A stretch of 64,000 bases of DNA from Candidatus Hydrogenedentota bacterium (GCA_012730045.1 JAAYBR010000111.1:29161-93160), one strand, 5' to 3'. Positions 16,729-27,632 are shown, counted from the first letter of the stretch. The notes: a model not told the origin generated them from the letters alone. Program-made: numbers and translations.

Positions 16729-18267
16729 TCAGTTCTTCTTCTCCTCCCGCTTCTGTCGCAGCGTCCGCTGGTACCCGTCCATGTCATCCAGCCGCAGCAG
16801 GCTCACCCCCCCGATCCCGAAGGCGTGATAGGTGGGCGCCAGCGCGCGGAGGGCCTTGCCCAGGGGGCGCCCCTCGAAACGGAGGGTGTGCTGCCCCGCC
16901 TTCAGGTCGTGAATGTCCAGGTTGACCCACCGGTAGTCCGCGTTGGGAATGACCAGGTCGAGGGGATCGCCCACTTCCTTGCCGTCCAGCACCGGCTGGT
17001 ACACCCCGCCCATGAGACTGAACATGAAAACGCCGTCCAGACGGTAGCGGCCGTCCTCGGCGACGTTGAACTGAAACTCGATGGAGGCCTCCTCCTGCCC
17101 GGGCGCGTAGAGCACCAGGGGGCCCTGCGGCAGGATGAGCAGGGGCGGGTCCGCGGTGAAGACCATCTCCGTCGCCTTGATGATCTTGTAGGGGGGGATG
17201 CGCTGGTCAACCGGGGGAAGGGGCTCGGCGAAGCCCACGGCGGGCTGCTGGTACCAGAACGCCACGGAACTGTACCAGTCGCCGCGGTCGAGAAAGCTGC
17301 CGAGCTCCATGGACGTGACCGGGGCCTGGTCGTCGAAGACGCTCCCCTTGTGCTCCATCTCGAAGCGCAGCGACTCGCTGAAAGTCACAGGGTCCTCGAT
17401 GTGCCAGCGGTACGCCGTGACCCGGTCCCCGGCGAGCACCCCCTCGTAGAGGGACACCCCGTAGTAGGGCGCGCAGAACTCCCGGAAGCCCCAGGCATCG
17501 TTGAAGTAATCCTCCGTGCCCGTGCCGCGCAGGCGGGGCGTCTCCTCGCCGTCAATGTAGAAGAAGTCGTCGCCCTCGCCGAACCACCCCGTCTCCATCT
17601 GGTGCGCCGAAAGGACGGTGCCCACATACTGCCCCCGGCCCCTGGTGTCCAGCACCACATAGGGCTTGTCCGCCGCCACCGGGAATTCCTGGCGGTACCG
17701 CGCGTGGAAATACAGGGTCTCCTCCGGCAGGGCGTCCAGCTTGCGCCAGTCCACATAGTAATAGAAGGAGTCCACCTCCGTGGTAGGCGAGTCGTTGGTC
17801 ACGGTGATCTTGATGGAGGTGCGGAAGGGCATCCGCCAGTAGCAGGAGCGCGACCGGCCCGTGCTGGACACCGACACGGGCAGGGAGGTGAAATCCTTGT
17901 TCGCGCCGTGGCCCACGCCGAAGAAGTCCCCGAGCGGCGCCTCCACACTGGGCTTGTCCATCCCGTCGTAGTACACCCGCAGCACCACCAACCGCCCGGG
18001 GAAAAAGTCCTCCGCGATGATGGTGTTCCAGATGTGCGTCACCTCGCCCGGCCCCTCCGCCTCCAGCAGCACCAGCGTCTCCCCGCAGGCGATGGACTTC
18101 GCGTCCCCGTTCTTGAGCGGATCCTCGTTGCTGCTGCTGGCGCGCTGGGACGCGCCCCCCACCGGGACGGTCAGCCGGTCCAGCCCCTCCGCGCGGGACA
18201 TCCCCGCAAACCCGGCAACCAACACGGCAAGACAGACCAAACCCCCATTCCTACTGCGCGCAAACAT
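16729..18267 (-). CDS. GH172 (DUF2961) glycosidase-like exported protein
   Basis: A 512-residue protein with a signal peptide (MFARSRNGGLVCLAVLVAGF, cleavage near Ala26). The DUF2961 core, now GH172, runs from about 40 to 380: GPGEVTHIWNTI, LGDFFGVGHGANKDF, then WFGEGDDFFYIDGEE and LRGTGTEDYFNDAWGF. Glu231 in the GEGDDFF motif and Glu252 in GTGTEDYF sit where the catalytic Glu pair of characterised GH172 enzymes lies (inferred by motif, not alignment). Known members are retaining alpha-arabinofuranosidases or difructose-dianhydride enzymes acting on fructofuranose or arabinofuranose. A C-terminal beta-sandwich of about 120 residues may bind sugar. It precedes pepF on the same strand without evident functional link. 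Confidence 0.88.
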   Translation of the reverse strand: MFARSRNGGLVCLAVLVAGFAGMSRAEGLDRLTVPVGGASQRASSSNEDPLKNGDAKSIACGETLVLLEAEGPGEVTHIWNTIIAEDFFPGRLVVLRVYYDGMDKPSVEAPLGDFFGVGHGANKDFTSLPVSVSSTGRSRSCYWRMPFRTSIKITVTNDSPTTEVDSFYYYVDWRKLDALPEETLYFHARYRQEFPVAADKPYVVLDTRGRGQYVGTVLSAHQMETGWFGEGDDFFYIDGEETPRLRGTGTEDYFNDAWGFREFCAPYYGVSLYEGVLAGDRVTAYRWHIEDPVTFSESLRFEMEHKGSVFDDQAPVTSMELGSFLDRGDWYSSVAFWYQQPAVGFAEPLPPVDQRIPPYKIIKATEMVFTADPPLLILPQGPLVLYAPGQEEASIEFQFNVAEDGRYRLDGVFMFSLMGGVYQPVLDGKEVGDPLDLVIPNADYRWVNLDIHDLKAGQHTLRFEGRPLGKALRALAPTYHAFGIGGVSLLRLDDMDGYQRTLRQKREEKKN

Positions 18268-18362
18268 GACCCGGTATCCTTTCTCCTGAAGCGGGCACCC
18301 CTAAGCACCCCGGCCGCTCAGCCCCCTGCAGACCCCCCGCAGAAGGCCACGTCACTCTTACT

Positions 18363-20168
18363 TTACACCAACGCGTCCAATTCTTCAACAAGTTCCTTGA
18401 ACCGCGCCATGGCGGCGGCCACGGGCTGCGGGGTGGTGAGGTCCACCCCCGCCTCCTTCAGCTGGTCCAGGGGGTATTTGGACCCGCCCAGGGACAGGAA
18501 GCGCAGATAGCGGCGGCGTTCCCGCTCGCCGGCGCCGAGCAGGCCGCGCGCGAGCGCGATGGCCGACGACAGCCCCGTGGCGTACTTGTAGACGTAGAAG
18601 GCGCCGTAGAAATGGGGGATTCGGAGGCCTTCCAGCTCCATCCAGGGGTCTATCACCGTGTCCGGGCCGAAGTAGGCCTCCAGCAGGCCCCGGTACAGCT
18701 CGCGGAACCGCGCCAGCGTGAGAGGGTTGCCCGCCTCGGCCTCGGCGTGGATCAGGCGCTCGAACTCGGCGAACATGGTCTGGCGGAAGACGGTGAACCG
18801 GATCTCGTCAATCTCCTTGGCGACCAGGAGCAGCCGCTCGCGCTTCGTCCGCGCCTTCTCCATCAGGCGGGCGGCCAAGAGCTGCTCGTTCACCGTGGAG
18901 GCCACCTCGGCCACCAGGATGCTGTACGCGCTGTAATGGTAGGGCTGGGCCCTCCGGCTCAAGAGCGAGTGCATCGAGTGCCCCGCCTCGTGGGCCAGGG
19001 TGAACACGCTGTCCGGCACGTCGTCCCGGTAGTTCATCAGGATGTACGGCGGGCTGTCATAGCAGCCCCAGGAAAACGCGCCGCTGTGCTTGTTCCGGTT
19101 CTCGTACCGGTCCACCCAGCGGTCTGCGGTCAGGCCCGCCCGCAGCAGGCGCACATATTCGTCGCCGAGGGGCGTGACGGCGTCGCAGACGGTTCCAACG
19201 GCCTCGTCATAGGACTGGCCCTTGCCCGGTGCGGGGGCCAGGGGCACATAGTTGTCGTAAATGTGGTAATCCTTCAGGCGCAGGGCGCGGCGGCGCACCT
19301 CCAGGCACCGGTGCAGCGTGGGCAGCGCGGCCCGCACTGTGGAGACCAGCGTGTTGAACACGGACACGGGCACCTTGTCGTCGAAGAGCCGCGCCTCGAT
19401 GGTGGACCCGAAGCGCCGCACGCGCGCCTGGTACACGTCCTGGGCCACGGACCCGGACATGGCGGCGGCCAGCGTGTTTCCATGGGCCTCGTACACCTGG
19501 TGGTATTTCTCGAAGGCTTCCCGGCGCGCGCTCCGTTTCGGGTGCTCGCGGAAGAGGCCCATGGACGCGTGGGTCAGCTCGGTTTCCTTGCCCGAGGCGT
19601 CCTTCACGGAGCCGAAGCGCAGGTCCGCGTCCGTGAGCTGGCCGAACACGCGGGACGCCGTCTCGGCCGTCTCGCCCTGCATGGCCAGCAGCAGCTCCTC
19701 CTTCGGCGAGAGCACATGCGGGCGGATGCGGAGAAGTTCCCGGATCACGAAGGCGTAGGGGGCCAGCTCCGGCCCCTGGAGCCAGGCGCGCACGGTGGCG
19801 GCGGGAATGGTGTTGAACTCCGGCACGATGAAGCTCAGGGCCTCCTGGGCGCGCGTGGCCAGAAAGCTGGCGCGCAGGCTCATGCCCTGCGCCTTGGGGC
19901 ACGCCACATCCTCCATGTGCCGCAGATTCGAGTAGACCACGAGCTTGTCCAGGCGGCGGCGGAAGGCGTACTCGGCGTCAAGACACGTGCGCAGCATCTT
20001 CGCCGAGCGGCCCAGCTTCCCCTGGAACGCGGCAAACGGCGCCACCGCCCCCTCCAGCGCCTTCCGGTCGCGTTCCCAGGCCGCGTCGCTCCGGTACATC
20101 GGCCCCAGATTCCACGTGTCCCCCTTGGGGACATCCTTGCGCTCCGGCACCCGGCTGGCGTTCTTCAT
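18363..20168 (-). CDS. pepF: Oligoendopeptidase F (M3 metallopeptidase)
   Basis: A 601-residue cytoplasmic peptidase of the M3B family that cuts short peptides of roughly 7-17 residues. The zinc motif is HEAGH at residues 393-397, in VFTLAHEAGHSMHSLLSRR; the third ligand Glu lies about 25 residues later in the helix SILVAEVASTVNEQLL. The start MKNASRVPERKDVPKGDTWN has the DTWNL opening common in PepF, with AAGGAT upstream. Length is typical. It is probably a housekeeping peptide-recycling enzyme. The 5-prime side is a repeat and insertion-element remnant, so this gene borders a rearranged region. Confidence 0.95.
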   Translation of the reverse strand: MKNASRVPERKDVPKGDTWNLGPMYRSDAAWERDRKALEGAVAPFAAFQGKLGRSAKMLRTCLDAEYAFRRRLDKLVVYSNLRHMEDVACPKAQGMSLRASFLATRAQEALSFIVPEFNTIPAATVRAWLQGPELAPYAFVIRELLRIRPHVLSPKEELLLAMQGETAETASRVFGQLTDADLRFGSVKDASGKETELTHASMGLFREHPKRSARREAFEKYHQVYEAHGNTLAAAMSGSVAQDVYQARVRRFGSTIEARLFDDKVPVSVFNTLVSTVRAALPTLHRCLEVRRRALRLKDYHIYDNYVPLAPAPGKGQSYDEAVGTVCDAVTPLGDEYVRLLRAGLTADRWVDRYENRNKHSGAFSWGCYDSPPYILMNYRDDVPDSVFTLAHEAGHSMHSLLSRRAQPYHYSAYSILVAEVASTVNEQLLAARLMEKARTKRERLLLVAKEIDEIRFTVFRQTMFAEFERLIHAEAEAGNPLTLARFRELYRGLLEAYFGPDTVIDPWMELEGLRIPHFYGAFYVYKYATGLSSAIALARGLLGAGERERRRYLRFLSLGGSKYPLDQLKEAGVDLTTPQPVAAAMARFKELVEELDALV

Positions 20169-20309
20169 GCGTTCTTATCCTTGGTCGTGTCCCCCCCTCT
20201 AAGTCCCTTCGCAACAGCCCCGCCAGTATACCAGCCCGTCCGTGCGTTGTCACCTGGCAGAGCCATCGCCGATCACACCGGATGGGACGGGCGCGGGACG
20301 CAGCATTTT

Positions 20310-20345
20310 CGGGAACGGGATCGCTTCGATTCGCTCGCGATGACG
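20310..20345. repeat. Dispersed palindromic repeat, GGGATCGCTTCG...GCGATGAC type
   Basis: GGAACGGGATCGCTTCGATT followed by CGCTCGCGATGACG belongs to the same family as four copies at 23.55-23.81 kb and one at 39.23 kb. It directly abuts the 3-prime end of the IS110 remnant, whose frame reads into it. The arrangement suggests the repeat marks one edge of the old insertion. Confidence 0.6.
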
Positions 20346-20385
20346 TCGTTTCCCCCTGCCAAGAAAGTACTTCTCCGGAGTTTTC

Positions 20386-20948
20386 CACAACGAGCTGGCG
20401 ACCCATTCTGCTGGCTTGTCTTGCGAGGTTTTTGAGCAGCCGCTCCTGGTACTGCCGTTCGTATTCCTCCTGTCCGCGGGCGACATGCTGCTCTCCGTGC
20501 TTGAGCATGCGGTAGATGATCTTGGCGAGCTTGTGCGCGGTGGCGACGATGGCCTTTACCGCGCAGCACCGTCCCTTTATGCGCCGGTAGAAGGCGCCGG
20601 GGGCGGTTTTGCCGCGGGCAAGGCTCTGGGCGGCCACGCGCAGCGCGCGGGCCGCGCGGGAGGCGACCCGCCGCGTGGATTTCTTGCGGACGCGCCCGCC
20701 GGTGATCTGGTTGTCCGGACACAGGCCCAGGTGGGAGGCGAAGGCCTCTCTCTCGGGAAGGGACTCATGTCCACCCCCTGCTCGGTGATGATGGTGAACG
20801 CGGTCAGTGCGTCCATGCCCTCAATGCGCGTGAGGTCCACGCCGGCCATGTGCAACGCCTCGTCCGCCAGGTCGAAGTGGCACTGGTTCTTCCGGCGGCC
20901 GCCCCGGGGTTTTCCCTGTGCCTGCTCCTGCGCGCCGCAGTCCCGCGG
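20386..20948 (-). pseudogene. IS110-family transposase remnant (C-terminal half, frameshifted)
   Basis: Only the C-terminal part of an IS110-type DEDD transposase survives. In one frame, 20948 down to about 20750 reads RKNQCHFDLADEALHMAGVD then LTRIEGMDALTAFTIITEQG and MSPFPRE. In the next frame, from about 20745, it continues FASHLGLCPDNQITGGRV, RALRVAAQSLARGKTAPGAF, AITA-like VATAHKLAKIIYRMLKHG and a QEEYERQYQERLLKNLARQA tail. The break falls at a GAGAGAGAGG run and fits a one-base loss. The catalytic N-terminal DEDD domain is missing, so it is inactive. IS110 elements insert without terminal inverted repeats, so no ends can be assigned. Confidence 0.85.
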
Positions 20949-21004
20949 TCGCGAGGACGCAAAGGCTCCGGTGCCAACCCGTCCCGTCCGCCGGTCAGCA
21001 GGCG

Positions 21005-23455
21005 TCACTTCCCCGCGGGGGAGAACACGAACGAGTTCCAGTAGGCAAGGTCGGCGGCGCGGAAGTCGTAGGGCTGGGTGGGGTCGGTGTCGGGGGGCAG
21101 GATGCCGTAGCGTTTCATCTCGCGGGTGTAGGGGGCGGGCGGGACGAAGCCGGGCATGTCGAAGCGCTTGATCTCGTCGAGGCGGCGCTTTCCCGCCTCG
21201 CTGAGCGCCAGGATCGTCCGCCAGTCGGCGTCGTCTTTGCCGGCGATGACGGGCGTGCCGTCGGCATTCTTGCAGCACCCGTAGCCGCCCGCGTCGGGGG
21301 ACAGCGGGGCGAGGAGCATCATGGACAGTTCGGGGCGGCTGAGGTTGTACATCAGGTGGCGGGTGCGCATCACGCGGGGGTCTTCCCAGTCGTCCAGGCG
21401 CCAGAAGGAGAGGCCGTTCTCGTCGGAGAGGCCGCGCGGGAGGCTTTTCAGTCCCTCATGGCAGGCGGCGCAGCGGCGGTCCACCACCTCCGCAACGGCG
21501 CGCGCCTCGGGCCATTCGGCGTCGTTCTCCACCACCTCGTTGGCGTAGTAGCCGCCGATGGACCCGCCGCCGAGGGCGGCGTAGGTGCCGGGATAGGACG
21601 CGCCGGTCTCGATCCAGTAGCGGACCAGCCGCACCTCCTCCGGGGACGGCTCCACGCCGTAGTGCCCGCCGCCCAGCTTGTCCATGAGCGGGCTGGCCGC
21701 GGCGCCGATGCTTCGGGGGGCGAGGTTGCTCTTGGCGAGGTCGCGGCCGTCGGCGACCTGCAAATGCGCGAAGAGCGCCGCGTAGCTGTGCGAGAACATG
21801 GGGCCCCGGTCGCCGCTGAGGATGACGCCGCCCGCGCGGGGGCCGCGGTCCGCGCGCGGGTGGGCGGTGTAGTCGTGGCAGGGCAGGCAGTGCCGGTCGA
21901 GGACGGGCTGGATGTCGCGCGGGAAGTCAATGACCTCCGGGATGCCGGGCACGGGCGTGACGGTGCTGGCGGGACGCGCCAGCGCGGCCAGCTTGGGCCG
22001 CCCGGTGTTGAGCGCGGCGGTGCTGCGGGGCTCGTGGCACCCGACGCAGCTCAGGGTCTCCCCCGGCATGACGCTGAGGAAGCTCTGCATCCGCTTCACG
22101 GAGTTCTCGTCCTTGTCGAGGGCGATGAGGAACAGCGAGCGGTTGGCGGGCACCTCGAAGTTCGCCGAGCCGTCCGGCTCCACGGGGACCGAGCCCAGCA
22201 CGCGCTCCAGGGTGAAGGAGCCGCCGTAGGTGAGGGGGTCCATGCCGCCGGTGTAGTTGATGGGCTTGGGCAGCGACTCAACGACGAGCAGGCGGGTGAT
22301 TTCGCCCGGGGCGACGCCGTCCATGTTGCGCCCGGCGCGGACGTCGGAGAGGATGAGCCGGCCCGTGGCGCGGGTCCAGTCGGTGCGCTTCGGAATGACG
22401 GGCTCGCGGTCCCGCGCGCGCAGGGGCCGGGGCTCGTGCAGTTCCAGCCTCCTCCGGTCGCGTTTCAGCTCGAACAGCGTCTCCTCGCGGCCGTCGCGGT
22501 TGAGCAGCACCAGCCGCCGTCCTCTCGCCGCCAGAAACCGGTCATGGTCCAGCGGGTAGGGATCGCGGTATTCCGTCCTTTTCGTGAGGTTGCGGATGGA
22601 TGACAGGTCGTCCGCGCCGCCCTTCACATCCACCAGCGCGACGTGTCCGGCATGCTCGCGCGCGCCGTGGCCGGGCGAGTTGATGAAGAGTATCTCCTCC
22701 GCCGACCCCGGCACGGGCTTCGCGTCAATGTAGAGGCCGGAGGGGTGCATGTTGCCGAAATGGGTCATCTGCCCCGTGCCGTCGGGGTTCATGGTCCAGA
22801 GGTGGTGGTAGTCCACCTGGCTCCGGTCCACATACTCCCAGCGGGTGTAGAGGATGCGCCCGTCCGGCAGGGGCCACGGCGTGTTGTCGTGCTCGATGTT
22901 CGCCGAGAGGGGCGCGATGTTCCCGCCGTCCGCGTCGCAGCGGTGGACCACCGCCACCTGCGTCAGCCAGCAGTTCACCCAGCGTTTGCACCGGGTGGAG
23001 ACGAACACGATGCCGCCGTCGGACAGCCACGCGGGCTCGAAGTCGTCGTATTCGCCGTCCGTGAGCTGCGCCAGGCCGGACCCGTCCGCCTGGATGGTGA
23101 ACAGGTGGAAGGTTTCCGAGTCCCCGCGCCGCCAGGAGAACAGGATGGTCTTCCCGTCATAGTGGACGGCGGGGTCGCGGACCGTTCCCTCGTCATCCTC
23201 CACCAGCGTCCGCACCCGGCCCGTGTCCGTGTCCACCACATACAGGCCGCCGCCCTTTTCATAGGTCTTCTCTTCCGAGTCCCGCGCGAAGTAGCTGATG
23301 TTCGCGTACCAGTGCCCGTCCTTGTAGAGGGGCCGCGTGGCGAAGACGACCTCCTCCGCCGATGCGCCGGAAAAGGAAAAGAAAAGCGCGGCCACCGCCG
23401 CAAGGATGCCGGTCCGCGCGAAAGCCCGCCTGCCGTCAAAAGATGTACTTCCCAT
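21005..23455 (-). CDS. HzsA-related beta-propeller protein with three CXXCH heme motifs
   Basis: An 816-residue exported protein with an N-terminal signal peptide (about 1-33). Residues about 60-400 contain TolB/propeller repeats: TIQADGSGLAQLTDGEYDDF, LPDGRILYTRWEYVDR, LWTMNPDGTGQMTHFGN. The last 350 residues carry three c-type heme sites: Cys470-Cys473-His474 (SCVGCHEP), Cys523-Cys526-His527 (HCLPCHDY) and Cys662-Cys665-His666 (RCAACHEG). This layout matches the hydrazine synthase alpha-subunit-like family common in planctomycete-like genomes. Genuine hydrazine synthesis is unlikely, because no HzsB/C genes are nearby; electron transfer or sugar oxidation in the periplasm is an inference. 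The ribosome binding site is weak. Confidence 0.75.
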   Translation of the reverse strand: MGSTSFDGRRAFARTGILAAVAALFFSFSGASAEEVVFATRPLYKDGHWYANISYFARDSEEKTYEKGGGLYVVDTDTGRVRTLVEDDEGTVRDPAVHYDGKTILFSWRRGDSETFHLFTIQADGSGLAQLTDGEYDDFEPAWLSDGGIVFVSTRCKRWVNCWLTQVAVVHRCDADGGNIAPLSANIEHDNTPWPLPDGRILYTRWEYVDRSQVDYHHLWTMNPDGTGQMTHFGNMHPSGLYIDAKPVPGSAEEILFINSPGHGAREHAGHVALVDVKGGADDLSSIRNLTKRTEYRDPYPLDHDRFLAARGRRLVLLNRDGREETLFELKRDRRRLELHEPRPLRARDREPVIPKRTDWTRATGRLILSDVRAGRNMDGVAPGEITRLLVVESLPKPINYTGGMDPLTYGGSFTLERVLGSVPVEPDGSANFEVPANRSLFLIALDKDENSVKRMQSFLSVMPGETLSCVGCHEPRSTAALNTGRPKLAALARPASTVTPVPGIPEVIDFPRDIQPVLDRHCLPCHDYTAHPRADRGPRAGGVILSGDRGPMFSHSYAALFAHLQVADGRDLAKSNLAPRSIGAAASPLMDKLGGGHYGVEPSPEEVRLVRYWIETGASYPGTYAALGGGSIGGYYANEVVENDAEWPEARAVAEVVDRRCAACHEGLKSLPRGLSDENGLSFWRLDDWEDPRVMRTRHLMYNLSRPELSMMLLAPLSPDAGGYGCCKNADGTPVIAGKDDADWRTILALSEAGKRRLDEIKRFDMPGFVPPAPYTREMKRYGILPPDTDPTQPYDFRAADLAYWNSFVFSPAGK

Positions 23456-23549
23456 GCGGGCATTTTACCGGATTTCGGGCACCCGTTGGAAACGCGCGGC
23501 GCGGACACGGATCGGCGGGTAAGGCAGGCTTGGAGCGGAGCCGATGCGG

Positions 23550-23807
23550 GAACGAGATTGCTTCACTTCGTTCGCAATGACGGGATGGGGGGCGGTCTGG
23601 TGGTGCATCGGCGGGGAACGCGTCATGGCGAGCGAAGCGAAGCCATCTCGTTCCCGCCGTGGCCCTGCCTACAAGAGATTGCTTCCCTCGCTGGCGCTCG
23701 TTCGCAATGACGCGTTGCGGAGTGGAGCGCGATCAAGTCGAGGAGGTCACCACGAGACCTTCGCCCGGGCAGTCATTGCGAGCGAAGCGCGGCAATCTCG
23801 TTCCCGC
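23550..23807. repeat. Cluster of four dispersed palindromic repeats (GAGATTGC...GCAATGAC family)
   Basis: The 370-base gap 23456-23825 has no gene but holds four copies in alternating orientation: 23550-23581, 23623-23657, 23674-23711 and 23771-23807. Each pairs GAGATTGCTTC-type sequence with TTCGCAATGACG-type sequence around a GCG-rich centre. Further copies are at 20.31 and 39.23 kb. They are probably non-coding mobile or structural repeats. Confidence 0.8.
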
Positions 23808-23825
23808 CAACGTTCTTTACCGGCG

Positions 23826-24686
23826 CTACCTCACCTCGAACTCGATGACGCCGAGCGGCCCGTAGTCCGCGCGGTACCGCCCCGGCGCGGCGGGCGTTAT
23901 CTTGCCCAGGGCGCCGTTGGTGATGACCTGGCCGGGCTGAATGGTATACCCCTGCTGCAGGACATGGTTCACGGTCTTCAGCAGCGTGTTCCACTGTCCG
24001 CCGGCGGCCAGGTCGCCCCGCGCCGTGTTGACCGTCCCGCCGTCGCGGGTGCAGGTGATCGTGACGGTGTCGGGGTCCACGGCGGCGGGATCCCGCTCCT
24101 CGCCGAGGATCATCTCCTTGGCGTTGATGTTCCAGGCGACAATGTCGTTTGTGGTGGAGGGATGCGCCTCCTCCACCGCGCCGCCGGGAACCTCAAGCAC
24201 CGCCACAACGGCCTTGACACACCGCCGCAGCGCGTCCACATCCGCGGGCGGTTCCGTTATGGGCCGGTGAAAGACGTACCCGATCTCGTTCTCCACATGG
24301 CGGCGCGGGTCACCGGCCAGATCAATGACGATCCGGTCCTTCGCATGCAGCAGGCCCGAAGCGGGCATCACGGCGACCAGCGGGTGGCCGGACGCCGCGC
24401 TCGCCACGCCCGCCGCCTTGAACCCGCCAATGCCGCCGGGCGTCATCCTGCGCGCCACAAAGTGCTTCTGCACCAGATACGCCTCCGCCAGGGAAGCCTC
24501 CGGTTGCGCCGCGCTCAACTGGGGCATCGGCTTGCCATCGCGCCACGCGTCGTGAATGCGGTCGGCAAAGGGGGCCACCCAGTCAGACGCCGTGGCGTCC
24601 GCCGCCGTGGCCGCCGGCGAAAAGATGGATGCCAGAGCCAGAACGCACAGGGCGGCGGCGATGCGGTGCCGTGTTTCAATCCTCAT
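23826..24686 (-). CDS. Exported 2-keto-4-pentenoate hydratase / FAH-fold protein
   Basis: A 286-residue protein of the fumarylacetoacetate hydrolase / 2-oxopent-4-enoate hydratase fold. Fold features include GGFKAAGVAS near residue 88, HVENEIGYVFHRPI (metal-ligand Glu region), STTNDIVAWNINAKEMILGE and TIQPGQVITNGALGKITPA. Hydratases of this class add water to 2-hydroxypentadienoate in aromatic meta-cleavage pathways and are normally cytoplasmic. This one begins with a convincing signal peptide (MRIETRHRIAAALCVLALAS, cleavage after Ala-Thr-Ala-Ala), which is unusual. CCGGAGAG lies 12 bases before the ATG. No other meta-cleavage gene is nearby, so the substrate is unknown. Confidence 0.75.
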   Translation of the reverse strand: MRIETRHRIAAALCVLALASIFSPAATAADATASDWVAPFADRIHDAWRDGKPMPQLSAAQPEASLAEAYLVQKHFVARRMTPGGIGGFKAAGVASAASGHPLVAVMPASGLLHAKDRIVIDLAGDPRRHVENEIGYVFHRPITEPPADVDALRRCVKAVVAVLEVPGGAVEEAHPSTTNDIVAWNINAKEMILGEERDPAAVDPDTVTITCTRDGGTVNTARGDLAAGGQWNTLLKTVNHVLQQGYTIQPGQVITNGALGKITPAAPGRYRADYGPLGVIEFEVR

Positions 24687-24749
24687 GAGGTTTGCTCTCC
24701 GGGGGGGGTGAATGCCCTGCCGTTATCAAGGGCATGATGGGCGCCCGCC

Positions 24750-24885
24750 ATCCGGGTCCCCCCTTGAGGGGGGTGTCCGCGTCTTCGCGGACGGGGGATG
24801 TTCTTAGGGCCCGCCAGCATCCCGGACTCCGGAACATCCCCCGGTTCGCTCCCGCGAACCGCCCCCCTCGAAGGGGGGCCCGGAT
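24750..24885. repeat. Long bipartite palindromic element, intergenic copy
   Basis: It begins ATCCGGGTCCCCCCTTGAGG and ends CCTCGAAGGGGGGCCCGGAT, so the ends pair as an inverted repeat. Inside are GCGTCTTCGCGGACGGGGGA (a TTCG-type hairpin) and CCGGAACATCCCCCGGTTCG with CCCGCGAAC. A close relative, about 80-85 percent identical by eye, lies inside the coding sequence of the O-antigen-ligase-like gene at 30273-30404. This copy sits upstream of the exported hydratase in a gap with no gene. Confidence 0.85.
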
Positions 24886-25010
24886 CGTACGGGCTGTTGC
24901 CGTGGTCTCCGCGCGCGCCGGGGCCGATGGCTGTTGCTGTTATGAGCATGGGGGAATGATAGCGGAGGACATCGGTGGTGTCAAAGAGGAGTCTGGGGGA
25001 GGAAGAGAAC

Positions 25011-25156
25011 GGACGCGCGCTTGGGCGCGCGGTGCCAGGCTAGAGCCTGGCGATCCCAGGGGGGGAGGAGTCCGGAGTCTGGAGTCTGGAGGAAGAAAAT
25101 GAGGACGCGCGCTTGGGCGCGCGGTGCCAGGCTAGAGCCTGGCGATCCCAGGGGGG
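25011..25156. repeat. Direct repeat of about 54 bp with internal hairpins
   Basis: Two near-identical copies lie at 25011-25064 and 25103-25156, 92 bases apart. Each contains the palindromes GCGCGCTTGGGCGCGC and CCAGGCTAGAGCCTGG, followed by CGATCCCAGGGGG. Between and after them are short tandem runs (GTCTGGA and TAGCCTG/AAGCCTG). They lie downstream of typA and upstream of the hydratase gene; no gene is present in 24687-25206. Confidence 0.85.
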
Positions 25157-25206
25157 AGTAGCCTGTAGCCTGAAGCCTGTAGCCTGAAGCCTTTCCGCCC
25201 TGCGGG

Positions 25207-27102
<1,896 letters not shown>

Positions 27103-27367
27103 GGGGTCTCTTTCGGGGTGCGGGGGCGCCCGGATGTCCGGGGGGCGGGGACGGTGCAGGACCACACACCGCGCCCCCGGCGGGCATGGGGGGAAATTCC
27201 CGCGTATTATGGGGCTTTGGCGTGCAAGAAGGCAAACTTTGCGCCGTCCCGCATCGGCCGCCGGGAAGGCGTCATTGTGTACCCCTGGATCGCCGCAGGC
27301 GCGTCCCACAAGAACCCGGGGACAAAACCCCGAAAAACGCCCCCCCCCGGCGCAAACAAGAAGGCAT

Positions 27368-27530
27368 CGGACCGATCCGTCGGATCCGTCGGATCGGCCG
27401 GATCTGACCGCCGCCACGGGAAAAACCGCCCGGTGGCCGCAAAACACGTCCTCAGACCAGGAAAGCCGGACACGTCGGAGCGGTCGGACAAGTCCGACAA
27501 GTCCGACAAGTCAGACCGGTCGGACAAGCC
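27368..27530. repeat. Short tandem repeats (GTCGGAC/AAGTCCGAC type)
   Basis: The 27103-27570 gap has no gene. It holds GATCCGTCGGATCCGTCGGATC at 27376 onwards (three partial units) and a TCGGACAAGTCCGACAAGTC array at 27484-27530. A related stretch recurs before lptF at about 46.40 kb. The units are 9-10 bases, low in complexity and self-complementary. Confidence 0.7.
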
Positions 27531-27570
27531 CGGTCAGCCCACCCCCTCCTCCGCCAGCGCCCCCCGGCAA

Positions 27571-27608
27571 CAAAAAGAACCCGGCGGCGGGTGGAACCCG
27601 CCGCCGGG
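27571..27608 (-). terminator. Intrinsic terminator downstream of the type IV pilin gene
   Basis: Read on the minus strand, a 13-base perfect stem CCCGGCGGCGGGT, a 3-base loop and its complement are followed by TTCTTTTTG. It starts 25 bases after the pilin stop. The stem and U-tract together make this one of the two clearest terminators in the window, and it shows the pilin is a single-gene unit. Confidence 0.88.
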
Positions 27609-27632
27609 AAAGAATCGGTCTGTCAGAGCGCC

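Noticed and set aside
21005..23455. Calling the triheme protein a hydrazine synthase subunit
   Set aside because: No HzsB/HzsC or anammox genes are present; only the domain layout is shared.
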